A stretch of DNA of 64,000 nt, taken from positions 558,001 to 622,000 of the forward strand of contig JAAFIS010000001.1 of the NCBI GenBank assembly GCA_013298695.1, written 5' to 3'. This document shows positions 27,295 to 36,771 of the stretch, one piece after another (the stretch's first letter is position 1; each line of letters starts with the position of its first letter). The DNA comes from Betaproteobacteria bacterium. GTDB taxonomy: Bacteria > Pseudomonadota > Gammaproteobacteria > Burkholderiales > Casimicrobiaceae. Under the pieces are notes generated by a model that saw nothing but the letters and a program-made list of their open reading frames with translations, was not told the DNA's origin and did not search any database. The translations under genes were made by a program, and so were the position numbers.

Positions 27295-28029
27295 ATGGTT
27301 AGGCAACACCATCTTCCATTTGCGTTTTTTCTATGTACGCTCTTCGGGATGTTCTTCCTCGTTTCCGACCTGCGGTCTGAAGTCGCGCGTTATGAGTCGA
27401 GCAAAGTCACCGTGGACGGTATCGGCAAACGCTATATGGGACGAGAAATAGCGGGCGTGATGGGGTGGCAAGGCGCGGCGTGGCTTGAGCGCGAGGAGCG
27501 GGAGAAAGAGGAGCGCACTGACATCCTGCTGAAAGCACTGGCACTGAAACCCGGCATGGTGGTTGCCGATATCGGCGCAGGTACGGGTTACCTGTCACGT
27601 TGTATGGCGAGCGTCGTTGCGCCTAGCGGGAAAGTGCTTGCCGTGGATGTGCAACCAGAAATGGTTCGCATGCTCAAGAAACTCGCCGAACAAAAAGGCT
27701 TGTCGAATATTGTGCCATCACTGGGCACAGAGACAGATGTGAAATTACCGCCGAGCTCGGTTGATTTGGCGATCATGGTGGATGTGTATCACGAGCTTGC
27801 ATATCCATTTGAGGTGATGGAAAGCATCATTCGCGCACTCAAACCCGGCGGTCAAATTGTATTTATCGAATACCGCGCAGAAGATCCCAACGTGCCGATT
27901 AAAGAGCTACACAAAATGAGCGAAGCACAGGTTAAACGCGAAGCAGAGGTGCACGCCACTTTGAAATGGGATCGTACTGTGAACAGCCTGCCGTGGCAGC
28001 ACATGATTGTGTTTCGAAAACTGCGTTAG
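27295..28029 (+). CDS. Class I SAM-dependent methyltransferase with N-terminal signal/anchor
   Basis: 244 residues from ATG 27295 (GAGAAAGG upstream; an ATG at 27274 is possible). The N-terminus is a hydrophobic signal or anchor (HLPFAFFLCTLFGMFFLVS), then YMGREIAGVMGWQGAAWLER, then a Rossmann methyltransferase core: motif I VVADIGAGTGYLS, acidic loop VLAVDVQPEMV, motif IV SSVDLAIMVDVYHELAYP, and ALKPGGQIVFIEYR. The family with this exported-looking N-terminus is widespread, but its substrate is not known and SAM supply outside the cytoplasm is a puzzle. Alternatively the segment is only a membrane anchor. Confidence 0.85.
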   Translation: MVRQHHLPFAFFLCTLFGMFFLVSDLRSEVARYESSKVTVDGIGKRYMGREIAGVMGWQGAAWLEREEREKEERTDILLKALALKPGMVVADIGAGTGYLSRCMASVVAPSGKVLAVDVQPEMVRMLKKLAEQKGLSNIVPSLGTETDVKLPPSSVDLAIMVDVYHELAYPFEVMESIIRALKPGGQIVFIEYRAEDPNVPIKELHKMSEAQVKREAEVHATLKWDRTVNSLPWQHMIVFRKLR

Positions 28030-28075
28030 CGATGTCTGATGTTTTTTCTTTGCACGCCATCTGACCACCGCGCCA

Positions 28076-28502
28076 CTAATAAATGTTCATACCGCATTGC
28101 GAGTTTAGATAGTCGCGGATCGTGTCCCAGCCTGTACGTATTGCGCTATTTGGAAATGAAACACCGTTGAGCACACTACTTCCGCGCATTCCCTGTGCGA
28201 TGCGCAATCCGATTAGGCTGTCAACTGTAGCTAGAACTTTTCCATCACCATCGATATCGAACGAGCATTGCCGCGCAGCAAATGGCCCACCGCTTCTGCG
28301 CGACGCGCAGAAGTAAAAAATGCCGTTGACCACACATTGACCAGCGACAAAGAGTTTGCCGTCTGGTTGTAACAACAACGCTGTGCCAACGTTCTCGCTT
28401 AATTCACCGGAAACCTGCATCCCAAAAAACTCTTTCCCGTTAGCAAATTGACCGTAACTTGTGTCGATACCACCATCCGGATTGAGCCGTAGCGAACTCA
28501 GC
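28076..28502 (-). pseudogene. C-terminal fragment of a delta-60-repeat/dockerin-like protein
   Basis: The readable part runs from LRLNPDGGIDTSYGQF through the delta-60 beta-propeller motif LLLQPDGKLFVAGQC into a dockerin-like module: FDIDGDGKVLATVDSLIGLR, then GMRGSSVLNGV, ending NSQCGMNIY. Recognisable sequence stops near 28490, with no signal peptide and no proper start, although an internal ATG at 28420 exists. A full protein would be secreted with many upstream repeats. The fragment stands head to head with a homologous one on the plus strand. Confidence 0.75.
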
Positions 28503-28977
28503 CGCCCTGCAACCCGACGGCAAAATCCTGATAGTCGGCAGTTGCGAGGTTAATTCGGTGCAGGGGTTTTGCGTTGTTCGCATCAATGCTGACGGCGCGC
28601 TTGACACATCGCTCAACGCTAGCGGGTTTATCTTCACCCAAATCAGTGGCGCGAATAACGAGGCAACATCTGTCGTCTTGCAGCCAGACGGAAAGATCTT
28701 GGCCGCTGGTGTCTGCCGGGGATCAAATAATTCTTTTGACTTCTGCGTCGTTCGCTACGACGGTGGCCCCTTTTCATATCGTGATTGTCCGTTGGACATT
28801 GACGGGGATGGAAAAGTGCTTGCAACTACTGATGCGCTGATCATGACCCGCATCGCCCTGGGAATGCGCGGCAGTAGCGTGCTGCAAGGCATCAATCTCG
28901 GAAACGCGCCACGAAACGATTGGGACAAGATTCGAACGCACTTGGTAAGTCAGTGCGGGATGAGTTTAGCGCCGTAA
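28486..28977 (+). pseudogene. C-terminal fragment of a second delta-60-repeat/dockerin-like protein
   Basis: The open frame starts after a stop at 28483 and begins mid-repeat (LQPDGKILIVGSCEV), without a start codon in place; the first ORF-like start is GTG 28558-region. It continues VVRINADGALDTSLNASG, VVLQPDGKILAAGVC, then the dockerin-like LDIDGDGKVLATTDALIM and GMRGSSVLQGI, ending VSQCGMSLAP. It is similar to, but clearly diverged from, the minus-strand fragment. Both copies lack their 5' parts and meet near 28490-28500. Confidence 0.75.
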
Positions 28978-29471
28978 CCTGCTTGAAAAGTTGCTCGAAC
29001 AAGCGAGTTCTTCGCTGGTTATGGAGCAAAATTTTCTTGCGCCGCAATAGCCGTATCTCCGCACGATAGCCACAATCAACTCGCCGGTTACTTTTTGTTT
29101 ATGCGCAGGCTCACAGTTTTTTGTGTACTTCTTACGACATGATTTTACCGAGACCGAGTTCGACAACGAGGCGCTTCAACTTGTTCACAGAGTCAGTCTA
29201 TCTGGCAGTAACTGAACGCAGCGATATGTCGCTCGTTCAGAAAAACGCACTCGACATCATGATCAAAAACGACACGCTTCACCACAGGCTTGCTTGATCC
29301 TCGAATGCCTACAACCAGGCATCCATCATAAGCTGGTCGCGGTCCGAAGCGGCGCATGATCCAGTCTTGGAGCGATAACGCCGCGCGATCTTTTTTATAC
29401 GCGCGATCACATTGGCGATTCTGGTCTTTTTAGGGAAACCTATGCGCCGCTGGGCAACTTAAACACCTAAT
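28978..29471. other. Non-coding, probably decayed stretch
   Basis: About 490 bases with no supported gene. Short open frames here have no family look. The position between two gene remnants suggests further decayed sequence. Confidence 0.4.
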
Positions 29472-30244
29472 CGGGTCGTCACACCATCGAACACGACCTT
29501 CTGCCCACATTAAACCGACCGTACGATCTCTGTGATGCTGAGGTACGGCTTTTTGTCAGAACCCATGGATGTGCTGCTACTTTAGTTGGGTTCGGAGACA
29601 GAGCCATAGCGACCATTCGACGATCGGAGATCCGCGGACGGGAGCGGTTTTCAATAGCGCACGAACTTGGCCACTGGCAAATGCATCGCGGCAGTTCCTT
29701 CCAGTATCGTGTCGATGAGCCCGATCGCAATTTTCCTTCTACGAATAAGGATCGCGAGCGTCAAGCGGATGACTATGCTGCACATCTGCTTTTGCCTGCA
29801 AATTTGTTCAATCCGGCAATCAACGGTTTTACGAGTATAGGATTCGCGCAGATCGACGAAATAAGAAAGCAATTTGATACAAGTTTGCTCGCGACCACCT
29901 TGCGACTCGTAAATATAAATTCTCGTCCGGTTATTTTTGCGTGTTACACCAAAGGCGGCTTAGTCTGGTCGTTACGCACGCGAGATGTGCCGCGTCGATG
30001 GCAGCTTTGTAAGCGACTCGACGAAGATAGCTTTGCGATAGATGTTGTACAGAGCGGTAAGGTTCACGCAGCCCCAGGCAAACAACCTGCCGAAGTATGG
30101 TTTAGCAACGACGAAGCCAACCACTATGAGATTACGGAATGCTGCATCAATGGTCAAAGCGGTGAAGTTTGGGTGCTTCTCACCTTGAACAGCGAAATGA
30201 TGGAAGAAACAGACACCGGCGTTTCATTGAGAAATTGCTTCTAA
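29472..30244 (+). pseudogene. ImmA/IrrE-family metallopeptidase, 5'-truncated
   Basis: The frame is open from a stop at about 29469 to 30244 (about 257 codons). The zinc-protease motif HEXXH is present as RFSIAHELGHWQMHRG (about 29645-29692), followed by DRERQADDYAAHLLLPANLF, the usual third-ligand region. No ATG, GTG or TTG precedes the motif in frame; the first ATG (29681) is inside it and would remove the active site. The gene has therefore lost its 5' end or uses an unusual start. Family members cleave repressor proteins, often beside an HTH gene, which is absent here. Confidence 0.65.
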
Positions 30245-30550
30245 GCTAGTCGCGGCCACTGTTGGCTCGATTGCAGCAAGTCGTGTCGGTCGAACTTGAA
30301 AGCTCGAAGATGGCTTCAGGCTAAAAAAAAGCAGCAAGCCTTTTGTTGCGTTATGTAACGTCGCGACAAAAGCGTTTATCTATCGAACACCGCCCTGTAT
30401 TGAGAGCCCGTACCGGATTGACCACGTCTCGGTACGCTTGACGAATCCTAAGCTATTTCGTTTCCTCAGCGCTCTTGACGAAACGAAGTCATCAAGAACT
30501 TGATCTGCGTGGTGCGTTCATTGTCACACTTTAGTAACAATCACGGCCAA
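30245..30550. other. Gap with a dispersed repeat
   Basis: No gene is seen. A copy of the dispersed repeat lies at about 30293-30326 (AACTTGAAAGCTCGAAGATG, then GCTTCAGGCTAAAAA). The right end should contain the promoter of the LacI-type regulator; TTGTCA near 30520 is a possible -35. Confidence 0.45.
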
Positions 30551-30551
30551 T

Positions 30552-30569
30552 AATGTAAACGTTTACATT
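30552..30569. promoter_or_regulatory. LacI-family operator
   Basis: Perfect 18-bp palindrome AATGTAAACGTTTACATT, with the central CG typical of LacI/GalR-family operators. It lies immediately before the regulator's start, so it should repress the regulator and the ABC operon behind it. Confidence 0.85.
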
Positions 30570-30575
30570 GTGAGC

Positions 30576-31604
30576 ATGTCAGTCGTAACCAGAAAACCCA
30601 TGTCGACTTCTATTCACCAAGTGGCTGAACGCGCGGGTGTCTCGATCGCAACGGTCTCGCGCGCATTCAATACGCCAGACGCTGTGCACTCAGATACGCG
30701 CGAACGCATCGCACAAGTCGCGCGCGCGCTGCGCTACGCGCCCAACCGTAGCGCAAGCACGCTGCGTTCACGCCGCAGCCGAACAATCGGCGTGGTGTTG
30801 CCAACACTATTGAATCCCGTGTTTGCCGAATGCTTCGAGGGTATCGCGCAGGCCTCGTGCGAAGCCGGATACGCAATCGTTCCGTACACCACGGAATATG
30901 ATCTCGAACGCGAGCGCCGAGCGATTGCGTGGCTGCGCGAACGCAGTGTCGAAGGCGTAGTGCTCACCGTTGCTAACGCGGCAAATTCGCCGCTCTTGGC
31001 AGAAATTACGCGGGCAAAACTGCCGTATGTATTGCTCTACAACCGACACCAAGAAAGGCCCTGCGTTTCAGTTGATCAAACAGCCGCGGTTCAAGAGTCG
31101 GTTACTTACTTGCACGATTTAGGCCATACGCGTATTGCGATGGCGACTGGCTCACTCGATACGTCGGATCGCGCGCAGCAACGCTATGACGGCTACGCGC
31201 AAGGTATGCGCGCGCTGGGTTTGACGCCACTTGCGGCAGCAGAGCAACCGTTTATGCATGCCAACACGGACGCGCTGAACGCATTGCTCTTACAGGCGAA
31301 ACGTCCGACCGCATTGATTTGCTCCAACGATTTACTCGCGGTGCGCGCGTTGCGCACGGCGCGAACGATGGAGATCGATGTACCTCGCGAGCTGAGCATC
31401 GTTGGCTTCGACGGCATCGCGTTAGGCGCTGAGCTCACACCATCTCTCACCAGCATTTCACAACCCAACGCAGAAATCGGGCGCTCGGGCGTCGAATTGC
31501 TGCTCGCAGGACGCACGCCCAAACCGCGCGACAGCATCACCCTCGCGCATGCCTTGCGGTTGGGCGAGACCGTCGCGGCTCGCACGTCTCAATCATCGGC
31601 ATAA
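30576..31604 (+). CDS. LacI-family transcriptional regulator
   Basis: 342 residues from ATG 30576; GTG 30570 and ATG 30600 are other possible starts, and none has a strong ribosome-binding site. N-terminal LacI helix-turn-helix (TSIHQVAERAGVSIATVSRAF), hinge region with YAPNRSASTLR, then a periplasmic-binding-like sensor domain (TIGVVLPTLLNPVFAE, ALICSNDLLAVRAL, ISIVGFDGI-like VGFDGIALG). Effector unknown. It lies at the head of, and 49 nt before, an importer operon on the same strand, and a perfect palindrome sits at its own start, which indicates autoregulation and control of the operon. Confidence 0.92.
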   Translation: MSVVTRKPMSTSIHQVAERAGVSIATVSRAFNTPDAVHSDTRERIAQVARALRYAPNRSASTLRSRRSRTIGVVLPTLLNPVFAECFEGIAQASCEAGYAIVPYTTEYDLERERRAIAWLRERSVEGVVLTVANAANSPLLAEITRAKLPYVLLYNRHQERPCVSVDQTAAVQESVTYLHDLGHTRIAMATGSLDTSDRAQQRYDGYAQGMRALGLTPLAAAEQPFMHANTDALNALLLQAKRPTALICSNDLLAVRALRTARTMEIDVPRELSIVGFDGIALGAELTPSLTSISQPNAEIGRSGVELLLAGRTPKPRDSITLAHALRLGETVAARTSQSSA

Positions 31605-31653
31605 CAACTCAACGAGTTACATCTCTCTTCACACAACCTTTCAGGAGAACATC

Positions 31654-32679
31654 GTGTTAGCTTTCAATTCACTCAAACGCATCACCGCAGTCGCGGGTGC
31701 TTTCGCGCTACTCGGTGCAACGACCGTAACCACCGCAAGCGCGCAAAACGCGATTTGCTACAACTGCCCCACGGAATGGGCGGACTGGGGCACGCAACTG
31801 CGCACCATCAAACAGCGTATTGGCATCACAGTGCCTGCTGATAACAAAAACTCGGGACAAACGCTTGCGCAATTGGTCGCTGAGAAAGCGAGCCCTGTGG
31901 CCGACGTCGCCTACTACGGGGTGACGTTCGGCATTCAGGCCGCTAAAGAAGGTGTCGTCACCAACTATCAACCGGCTGGCTGGAATGACATTCCTGCTGG
32001 GCTTAGAGACCCTAACGGCGCATGGTTCACGATCCATCAAGGTGCGCTTGGATTCATGGTGAATGTGGATGCACTGAAAGGCAAGCCTTTGCCGCAAAGT
32101 TGGGCTGACTTGTTGAAGCCCGAGTACAAAGGATTGGTGGGCTATCTTGACCCCGCAAGTGCATTTGTGGGCTACGTGGGCGCGGTTGCGGTTAATCAAG
32201 CGCGCGGCGGCTCACTCAACGATTTCACCCCAGCCATCAATTACTTCAAAGAGCTCAAGAAAAACGAGCCCATCGTGCCAAAGCAAACCGCCTACGCACG
32301 CGTGCTCTCCGGTGAAATTGCGATTCTCGTTGACTACGACTTCAACGCCTATCGCGCAAAACACAAAGACAAAGCCAACGTTCGTTTTGTGATTCCGACT
32401 GAGGGAAGTGTGATCGTGCCCTACGTGATGAGCCTCGTCAATAAAGGCCCGAACGCTGAAAACGGCAAAAAGGTACTTGACTTTGTGATGAGTGACGAAG
32501 GTCAACGCGTATGGGCAAACGCTTATCTGCGCCCCGTGCGAGCGAGCGCACTGTCGGCAGAAGCACGTTCAGTGTTTTTGCCGGACACCGAATATGCGCG
32601 TGTGAAAACTGTGGACTATGCAAAGATGGCCGACGTGCAGAAAGCGTTTTCTGAGCGCTACTTGAAGGAAGTGAATTAA
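31654..32679 (+). CDS. ABC transporter substrate-binding protein (family 1 type)
   Basis: 341 residues from GTG 31654 (AGGAGA 7 nt upstream). Signal peptide about residues 1-32 (ending TTASA), then a type II periplasmic-binding fold resembling the iron/spermidine/phosphonate group: GQTLAQLVAEKASPVADVAY, GALGFMVNVDAL, PQSWADLLKPEYKG. First structural gene of an operon with two permeases, an ATPase and a phosphoesterase. The phosphoesterase suggests an organophosphate ligand such as a glycerophosphodiester; this is inference, since binding residues cannot be matched by eye. Confidence 0.85.
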   Translation: MLAFNSLKRITAVAGAFALLGATTVTTASAQNAICYNCPTEWADWGTQLRTIKQRIGITVPADNKNSGQTLAQLVAEKASPVADVAYYGVTFGIQAAKEGVVTNYQPAGWNDIPAGLRDPNGAWFTIHQGALGFMVNVDALKGKPLPQSWADLLKPEYKGLVGYLDPASAFVGYVGAVAVNQARGGSLNDFTPAINYFKELKKNEPIVPKQTAYARVLSGEIAILVDYDFNAYRAKHKDKANVRFVIPTEGSVIVPYVMSLVNKGPNAENGKKVLDFVMSDEGQRVWANAYLRPVRASALSAEARSVFLPDTEYARVKTVDYAKMADVQKAFSERYLKEVN

Positions 32680-32681
32680 GC

Positions 32682-33527
32682 GTGCGCGCCATGTTGCAAC
32701 CGCGCCGCTTGCAATACGTTCATATCGCATTGCTCACGCCGGTTGCGACCCTGTTCGTTGCGTTTTGGTTGATCCCAGCATTCAATTTAATCCTGCTGCC
32801 ATTAAGCCGCTTGGGAGTCGCAGAGGGTCTTGCGCGCTACGCACAGGTCGTTGGCAATGCGCGCTATTTAGAAGCGCTATTCAACACCTTCGCGTTGTCG
32901 CTCGGCGTGACTCTTTGCACAATTGTGCTATCGGCGTGCGTCGGGTTTTACTTGTCTCGCTTCTGTAGCGCGCGCCATCGCGGATGGCTGCTTGCGGTGC
33001 TCACGCTGCCACTCTCGTTCCCCGGTGTCATCATTGGCTTCTACATCATTTTGTTGGGTGGTCGGCAAGGCGTTATTGCGGATCTCTCTGAGTTATCGGG
33101 CGGTGAGCGCATTACCTTTGCCTACGGTTTCATGGGACTTTTTCTCGGCTACATTTATTTTTCACTGCCGCGCGCGATTGCGAGTTTCGCGGCGGCGTCT
33201 GATGCGCTTGATAAAGCACTCGAAGAAGCCGCGATCACGCTCGGCGCGAGTCGATGGCAAGTGCTTTTTGACGTGATCATTCCTGGATTGCGCGAGACGG
33301 CGATTGCAAGTGCTGCAATTGTTTTCGCGACCGCAATGGGCGCTTTTGGCACCGCATTCACACTCTCGGCAAAGCTCGAAGTGTTGCCGATTACGATTTA
33401 CAACGAATTTACAAACTATGCGAACTTCGCAACCGCAGCGATTCTTTCGCTGTTACTCGGCGCAATCACTTGGCTTGTTTTGCTTGTTGCGCGTCGTATG
33501 ACTGATGCGAAAGGCGCGCTGCTATGA
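32682..33527 (+). CDS. ABC transporter permease
   Basis: 281 residues from GTG 32682, which has AAGGAAG 10 nt upstream; ATG 32691 is an alternative. Six-segment MetI-like permease with the EAA coupling loop (DKALEEAAITLGASRWQVLFDV). It overlaps the next permease gene by ATGA. With that gene it forms the membrane channel of the importer. Confidence 0.9.
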   Translation: MRAMLQPRRLQYVHIALLTPVATLFVAFWLIPAFNLILLPLSRLGVAEGLARYAQVVGNARYLEALFNTFALSLGVTLCTIVLSACVGFYLSRFCSARHRGWLLAVLTLPLSFPGVIIGFYIILLGGRQGVIADLSELSGGERITFAYGFMGLFLGYIYFSLPRAIASFAAASDALDKALEEAAITLGASRWQVLFDVIIPGLRETAIASAAIVFATAMGAFGTAFTLSAKLEVLPITIYNEFTNYANFATAAILSLLLGAITWLVLLVARRMTDAKGALL

Positions 33528-34339
33528 GCCGAGGACAAGGCAATGCGCGGCGCGCACCCGTCGCCTTGCGATTGTGCGTTGCCGCCACATTATTTTTTGT
33601 CATCACACCAATCATCCTGTCGATCCTCGCGGGCTTCGTGGTCAACTATCCCACGGGCCTCAAAAGCGGACTCACGACACGCTGGATTCAGGAAGTCTGG
33701 GCGGTGTATGGTGACACACTCGCTCGTTCGATCGTCCTAGCGTTCGCTTGTTTAGTCATCGCCATTCTGATTGGCACACCTTGCGCCTATGCGCTTTCGC
33801 AGATTCGTTCGCGTTGGGCGCGTGCTCTCGAAGAATTGCTGATGATGCCAGTCGCCGTGCCCGGTCTTGCCACTGCGCTCGCGTTGATTCTGATGTATGG
33901 GCATTTCAAGGGTTTTCGCTCCAGCACCGCATTCATTCTGGTGGGGCATGTGTTGTTCACGCTGCCGTTTCTGGTACGCACGCTCATTCCGGCATTCGCA
34001 AACGCTGAGCTTCGTGCCTTGGATGAAGCAGCTCGCACGCTTGGTGCAAACTTCGCCCAGCGCTTTCTTGGCGTGCTGGTTCCCGCCGTGCTTCCGGCGC
34101 TCGCAGCGGGAGCGCTGATGGTGTTCACGCTTTCAATCGGTGAATTTAACTTGACCTGGATGCTTCACACACCGCTGACGCGTACGCTCCCTGTTGGACT
34201 CGCCGATAGCTACGCCTCAATGCGGCTTGAAATTGGCTCTGCCTACACCGTTATTTTCATCGCCGTTGTAGTGCCGACTCTCTGGGCGCTGCAAGCGGGC
34301 GCCGACGCATTGCAGCGTTACTTCACGAAAAATCGATAA
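33524..34339 (+). CDS. ABC transporter permease
   Basis: 271 residues. Second MetI-like permease of the importer. It has about six membrane segments and an EAA loop reading LRALDEAARTLGANFAQRF. Its start overlaps the stop of the preceding permease gene by four bases. The ATPase gene follows after 6 nt. Confidence 0.9.
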   Translation: MSRGQGNARRAPVALRLCVAATLFFVITPIILSILAGFVVNYPTGLKSGLTTRWIQEVWAVYGDTLARSIVLAFACLVIAILIGTPCAYALSQIRSRWARALEELLMMPVAVPGLATALALILMYGHFKGFRSSTAFILVGHVLFTLPFLVRTLIPAFANAELRALDEAARTLGANFAQRFLGVLVPAVLPALAAGALMVFTLSIGEFNLTWMLHTPLTRTLPVGLADSYASMRLEIGSAYTVIFIAVVVPTLWALQAGADALQRYFTKNR

Positions 34340-34345
34340 TCACCG

Positions 34346-35362
34346 ATGAACCCCGACGCTACCTCTATTTCGATTCGAAACGTGGCCAAAACCTATGACG
34401 ACGGAACGGCAGCGCTCAAAGCCACCGACATCGACATCAAAGCGGGCGAAATCGTCGCCCTGCTCGGGCCCTCAGGTTGTGGCAAGACGACGTTGCTACG
34501 CAGCATTGCCGGGCTGGAAACACCAGACGTTGGAAGCGAAATCCTGTTTGGCAACGAAAACGTCGTCGATGTACCTTCGGAGAAGCGCCACATTGGCATG
34601 GTGTTTCAGCATTACGCGTTGTTTCCGACAATGAACGTCGCAGCGAACGTTGCGTACGGTTTGAAAGTGCGAGGTGTCGCCGCTGCTGATCGCAACGCGC
34701 GAGTTGACGAGTTGCTGGAGAAAGTGAGGCTTACCGCATTTGCGAACAAGCGAGTTCAGGAGCTGTCCGGCGGACAACGACAACGTGTGGCACTCGCACG
34801 GGCCATTGCACCCAGGCCACGAGTGCTGCTGCTCGATGAGCCGCTCACCGCGCTTGACGCAAAACTGAAAGAGTCGCTGCGTGATGAACTTGCGGAGCTG
34901 TTGCGACAGTTTGGTATTACTGCGATTCACGTAACGCACGATCAACAAGAAGCAATGGCGATTGCTGACCGCTTGGCCGTGATGAATCGCGGCGTGATTG
35001 AACAAGTAGCAGACGCGCGCACCTTGTACGAAAAACCTGCGACCGCCTTTGTCGCCGAGTTTTTGGGGCACATCAACGCGCTGGATTGCGATACTCTCAA
35101 ACGAATCGGCGTCGAGTCCGCTGCGGATTCGCTGTATATGCGCCCCGAGCACGTGCGCGTGGATGTGCAAGATCGCGGCGAGCTCACGGGCCAGGTTACG
35201 CGCATCATTTATCAAGGTGATCGACAACGCGCGTTGATCGCGATCGACGGCGCGCAGCTCATCAAAGCCGATGTAACCGCTGCAGAAACGATTCGAGTGG
35301 ATCAACGCGTAGGATTGTCATTTCCGCGCGAGCGATTGTTTGCGCTCTCAGATAAAAAGTAG
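34346..35362 (+). CDS. ABC transporter ATP-binding protein
   Basis: 338 residues. Walker A GPSGCGKTT, Q-loop MVFQHYALFPTMNV, signature LSGGQRQRVALARA, Walker B VLLLDEPLTALD and H-loop VTHDQQEAMAIA, followed by a C-terminal TOBE-like regulatory domain (LYMRPEHVRVDV). This is the PotA/FbpC/PhnT type of ATPase, consistent with the type of binding protein in the operon. Confidence 0.92.
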   Translation: MNPDATSISIRNVAKTYDDGTAALKATDIDIKAGEIVALLGPSGCGKTTLLRSIAGLETPDVGSEILFGNENVVDVPSEKRHIGMVFQHYALFPTMNVAANVAYGLKVRGVAAADRNARVDELLEKVRLTAFANKRVQELSGGQRQRVALARAIAPRPRVLLLDEPLTALDAKLKESLRDELAELLRQFGITAIHVTHDQQEAMAIADRLAVMNRGVIEQVADARTLYEKPATAFVAEFLGHINALDCDTLKRIGVESAADSLYMRPEHVRVDVQDRGELTGQVTRIIYQGDRQRALIAIDGAQLIKADVTAAETIRVDQRVGLSFPRERLFALSDKK

Positions 35363-35367
35363 AACCC

Positions 35368-36189
35368 ATGATTCGATTTGCACAACTCTCCGATCCGCAT
35401 ATCAAAGTGCCGGGAAAGCGCGCGTATGGTCGCGTCGATACCGCGACCGCGTTGCGTGACGCGGTGCAAGCCGTCAACAATCTTCGTCAGCGCGTAGATT
35501 TCACTGTAATCACTGGCGATCTCGTCGACTTCGGGACGATTGACGAGTACCAACATCTCTACGAATTGCTCGCGCCACTTGCGTCACCCTACTATTTGAT
35601 TCCAGGCAATCACGATGATCGTAGCGCGATGCGAACCGTGTTTGACGATCACGCGTACCTGGGCGAAAGCGAATTTGTGCAGTACGCAATCGACCTGGGC
35701 GGCCTTCGACTCGTCGCGCTAGACACTGTAGTTCCTCATGCGAGCCACGGCAAACTATGTGATCAACGATTGGATTGGTTAGCGGAAACGCTTTCATCCG
35801 CGCCAAGCGCCGCCACCGTGATCGCAATGCATCATCCACCATTCAAAACCTTCATCGGTCACATGGACGACATCGGTCTACTCGAAGGGCGCGAACGCTT
35901 GGAGCAGATCGTTACCACGCATCCTAACGTCGAACGCATTTTGTGCGGACATCTGCACCGTGCTATTGATGTGCGATTCGGCGGCACGATTGCAAGCACC
36001 TGCCCTGCGCCTGCGCATCAGGTGTCACTTGATCTTAGTGATGCAGCCGTGTCGCAATTCGAACTCGAACCGCCGGGATTCAAAGTTCATGTCTATACCT
36101 CAGACACAGGTATCGTGAGCCACAGCGCGCATATCGGCGTGTGGGAAGGGCCGTTTCCTTTTCATGATGCAGGTCGACTGATCGACTAA
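35368..36189 (+). CDS. Metallophosphoesterase (cyclic-nucleotide/glycerophosphodiesterase-like)
   Basis: 273 residues, cytoplasmic (no signal peptide). The five calcineurin-type motifs of class III phosphodiesterases (CpdA/GpdQ group) are in order: LSDPHI, TGDLVDFG, IPGNHDDRS, MHHPPF and CGHLHRAID; these bind two metal ions. It is the last gene of the LacI-controlled importer operon, 5 nt after the ATPase gene. The likely role is to hydrolyse an imported phosphodiester such as a glycerophosphodiester. Cyclic AMP hydrolysis cannot be excluded. Confidence 0.85.
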   Translation: MIRFAQLSDPHIKVPGKRAYGRVDTATALRDAVQAVNNLRQRVDFTVITGDLVDFGTIDEYQHLYELLAPLASPYYLIPGNHDDRSAMRTVFDDHAYLGESEFVQYAIDLGGLRLVALDTVVPHASHGKLCDQRLDWLAETLSSAPSAATVIAMHHPPFKTFIGHMDDIGLLEGRERLEQIVTTHPNVERILCGHLHRAIDVRFGGTIASTCPAPAHQVSLDLSDAAVSQFELEPPGFKVHVYTSDTGIVSHSAHIGVWEGPFPFHDAGRLID

Positions 36190-36771
36190 CTCGATGACGC
36201 CAGACATTTGACGGAGTGACGCAACAAGTTTTCTGTCACGAAGTCGCAGCGCAAAGTAAATCGTCTCTCGTTGTGTTGAATTCAATTTCGTCAAAGTGAT
36301 CGCGGCCCTCGCTTTGTGCTTGAATCGCGTCTTCACATTGAAAAGCGACAGTCGAAATTTCTCATGCGACCGCTATAAACAGCCCGGAGCGATCAGTCAG
36401 CGACGCTGTGGGAAATGAAATTTGCGAAATCAAGCAACACAAACAGCCATCGGCTTTTGCAGTCTTCCTCGCAACTGATGTGCGACTTAGATCTACGTTC
36501 TGCGTAACAGAGGAGTTCTAGGGTGCAAACGCGCACATTCAACCCCACATTGGAAGCTTGCTAGTTGCGGTGTTTCGAACGCCAACGTCCAACCCCACTC
36601 TTGTGGGTTTACGTTGAACACAAATCTGTTGATTCAAGGATCACTCGGTGCGCCCAAGTGTTTTACGTAGCATCAAGCGTAGCCACACGTATGGTCGAAA
36701 CTGTCGCCAAATCGTAGAGTTCTATTCGTCGCGCAACGCTTCGATTGCGCGCAAAATCAGGAAGAACCTTC
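36190..36771. other. Gap between phosphoesterase gene and HbpS-like remnant
   Basis: About 580 bases without a supported gene. A small hairpin, CCCAC-TCTT-GTGGG, lies near 36595-36610. Nothing else is recognised. Confidence 0.4.

Noticed and set aside
20600-30000. A second copy of the tRNA-Ser 3' end as the right attachment site
   Set aside because: No repeat of the T-arm and acceptor sequence was found by eye to the right of the element within this range.
36100-36336. Minus-strand open frame behind the phosphoesterase gene
   Set aside because: Basic, low-quality sequence with no start signal; probably chance.
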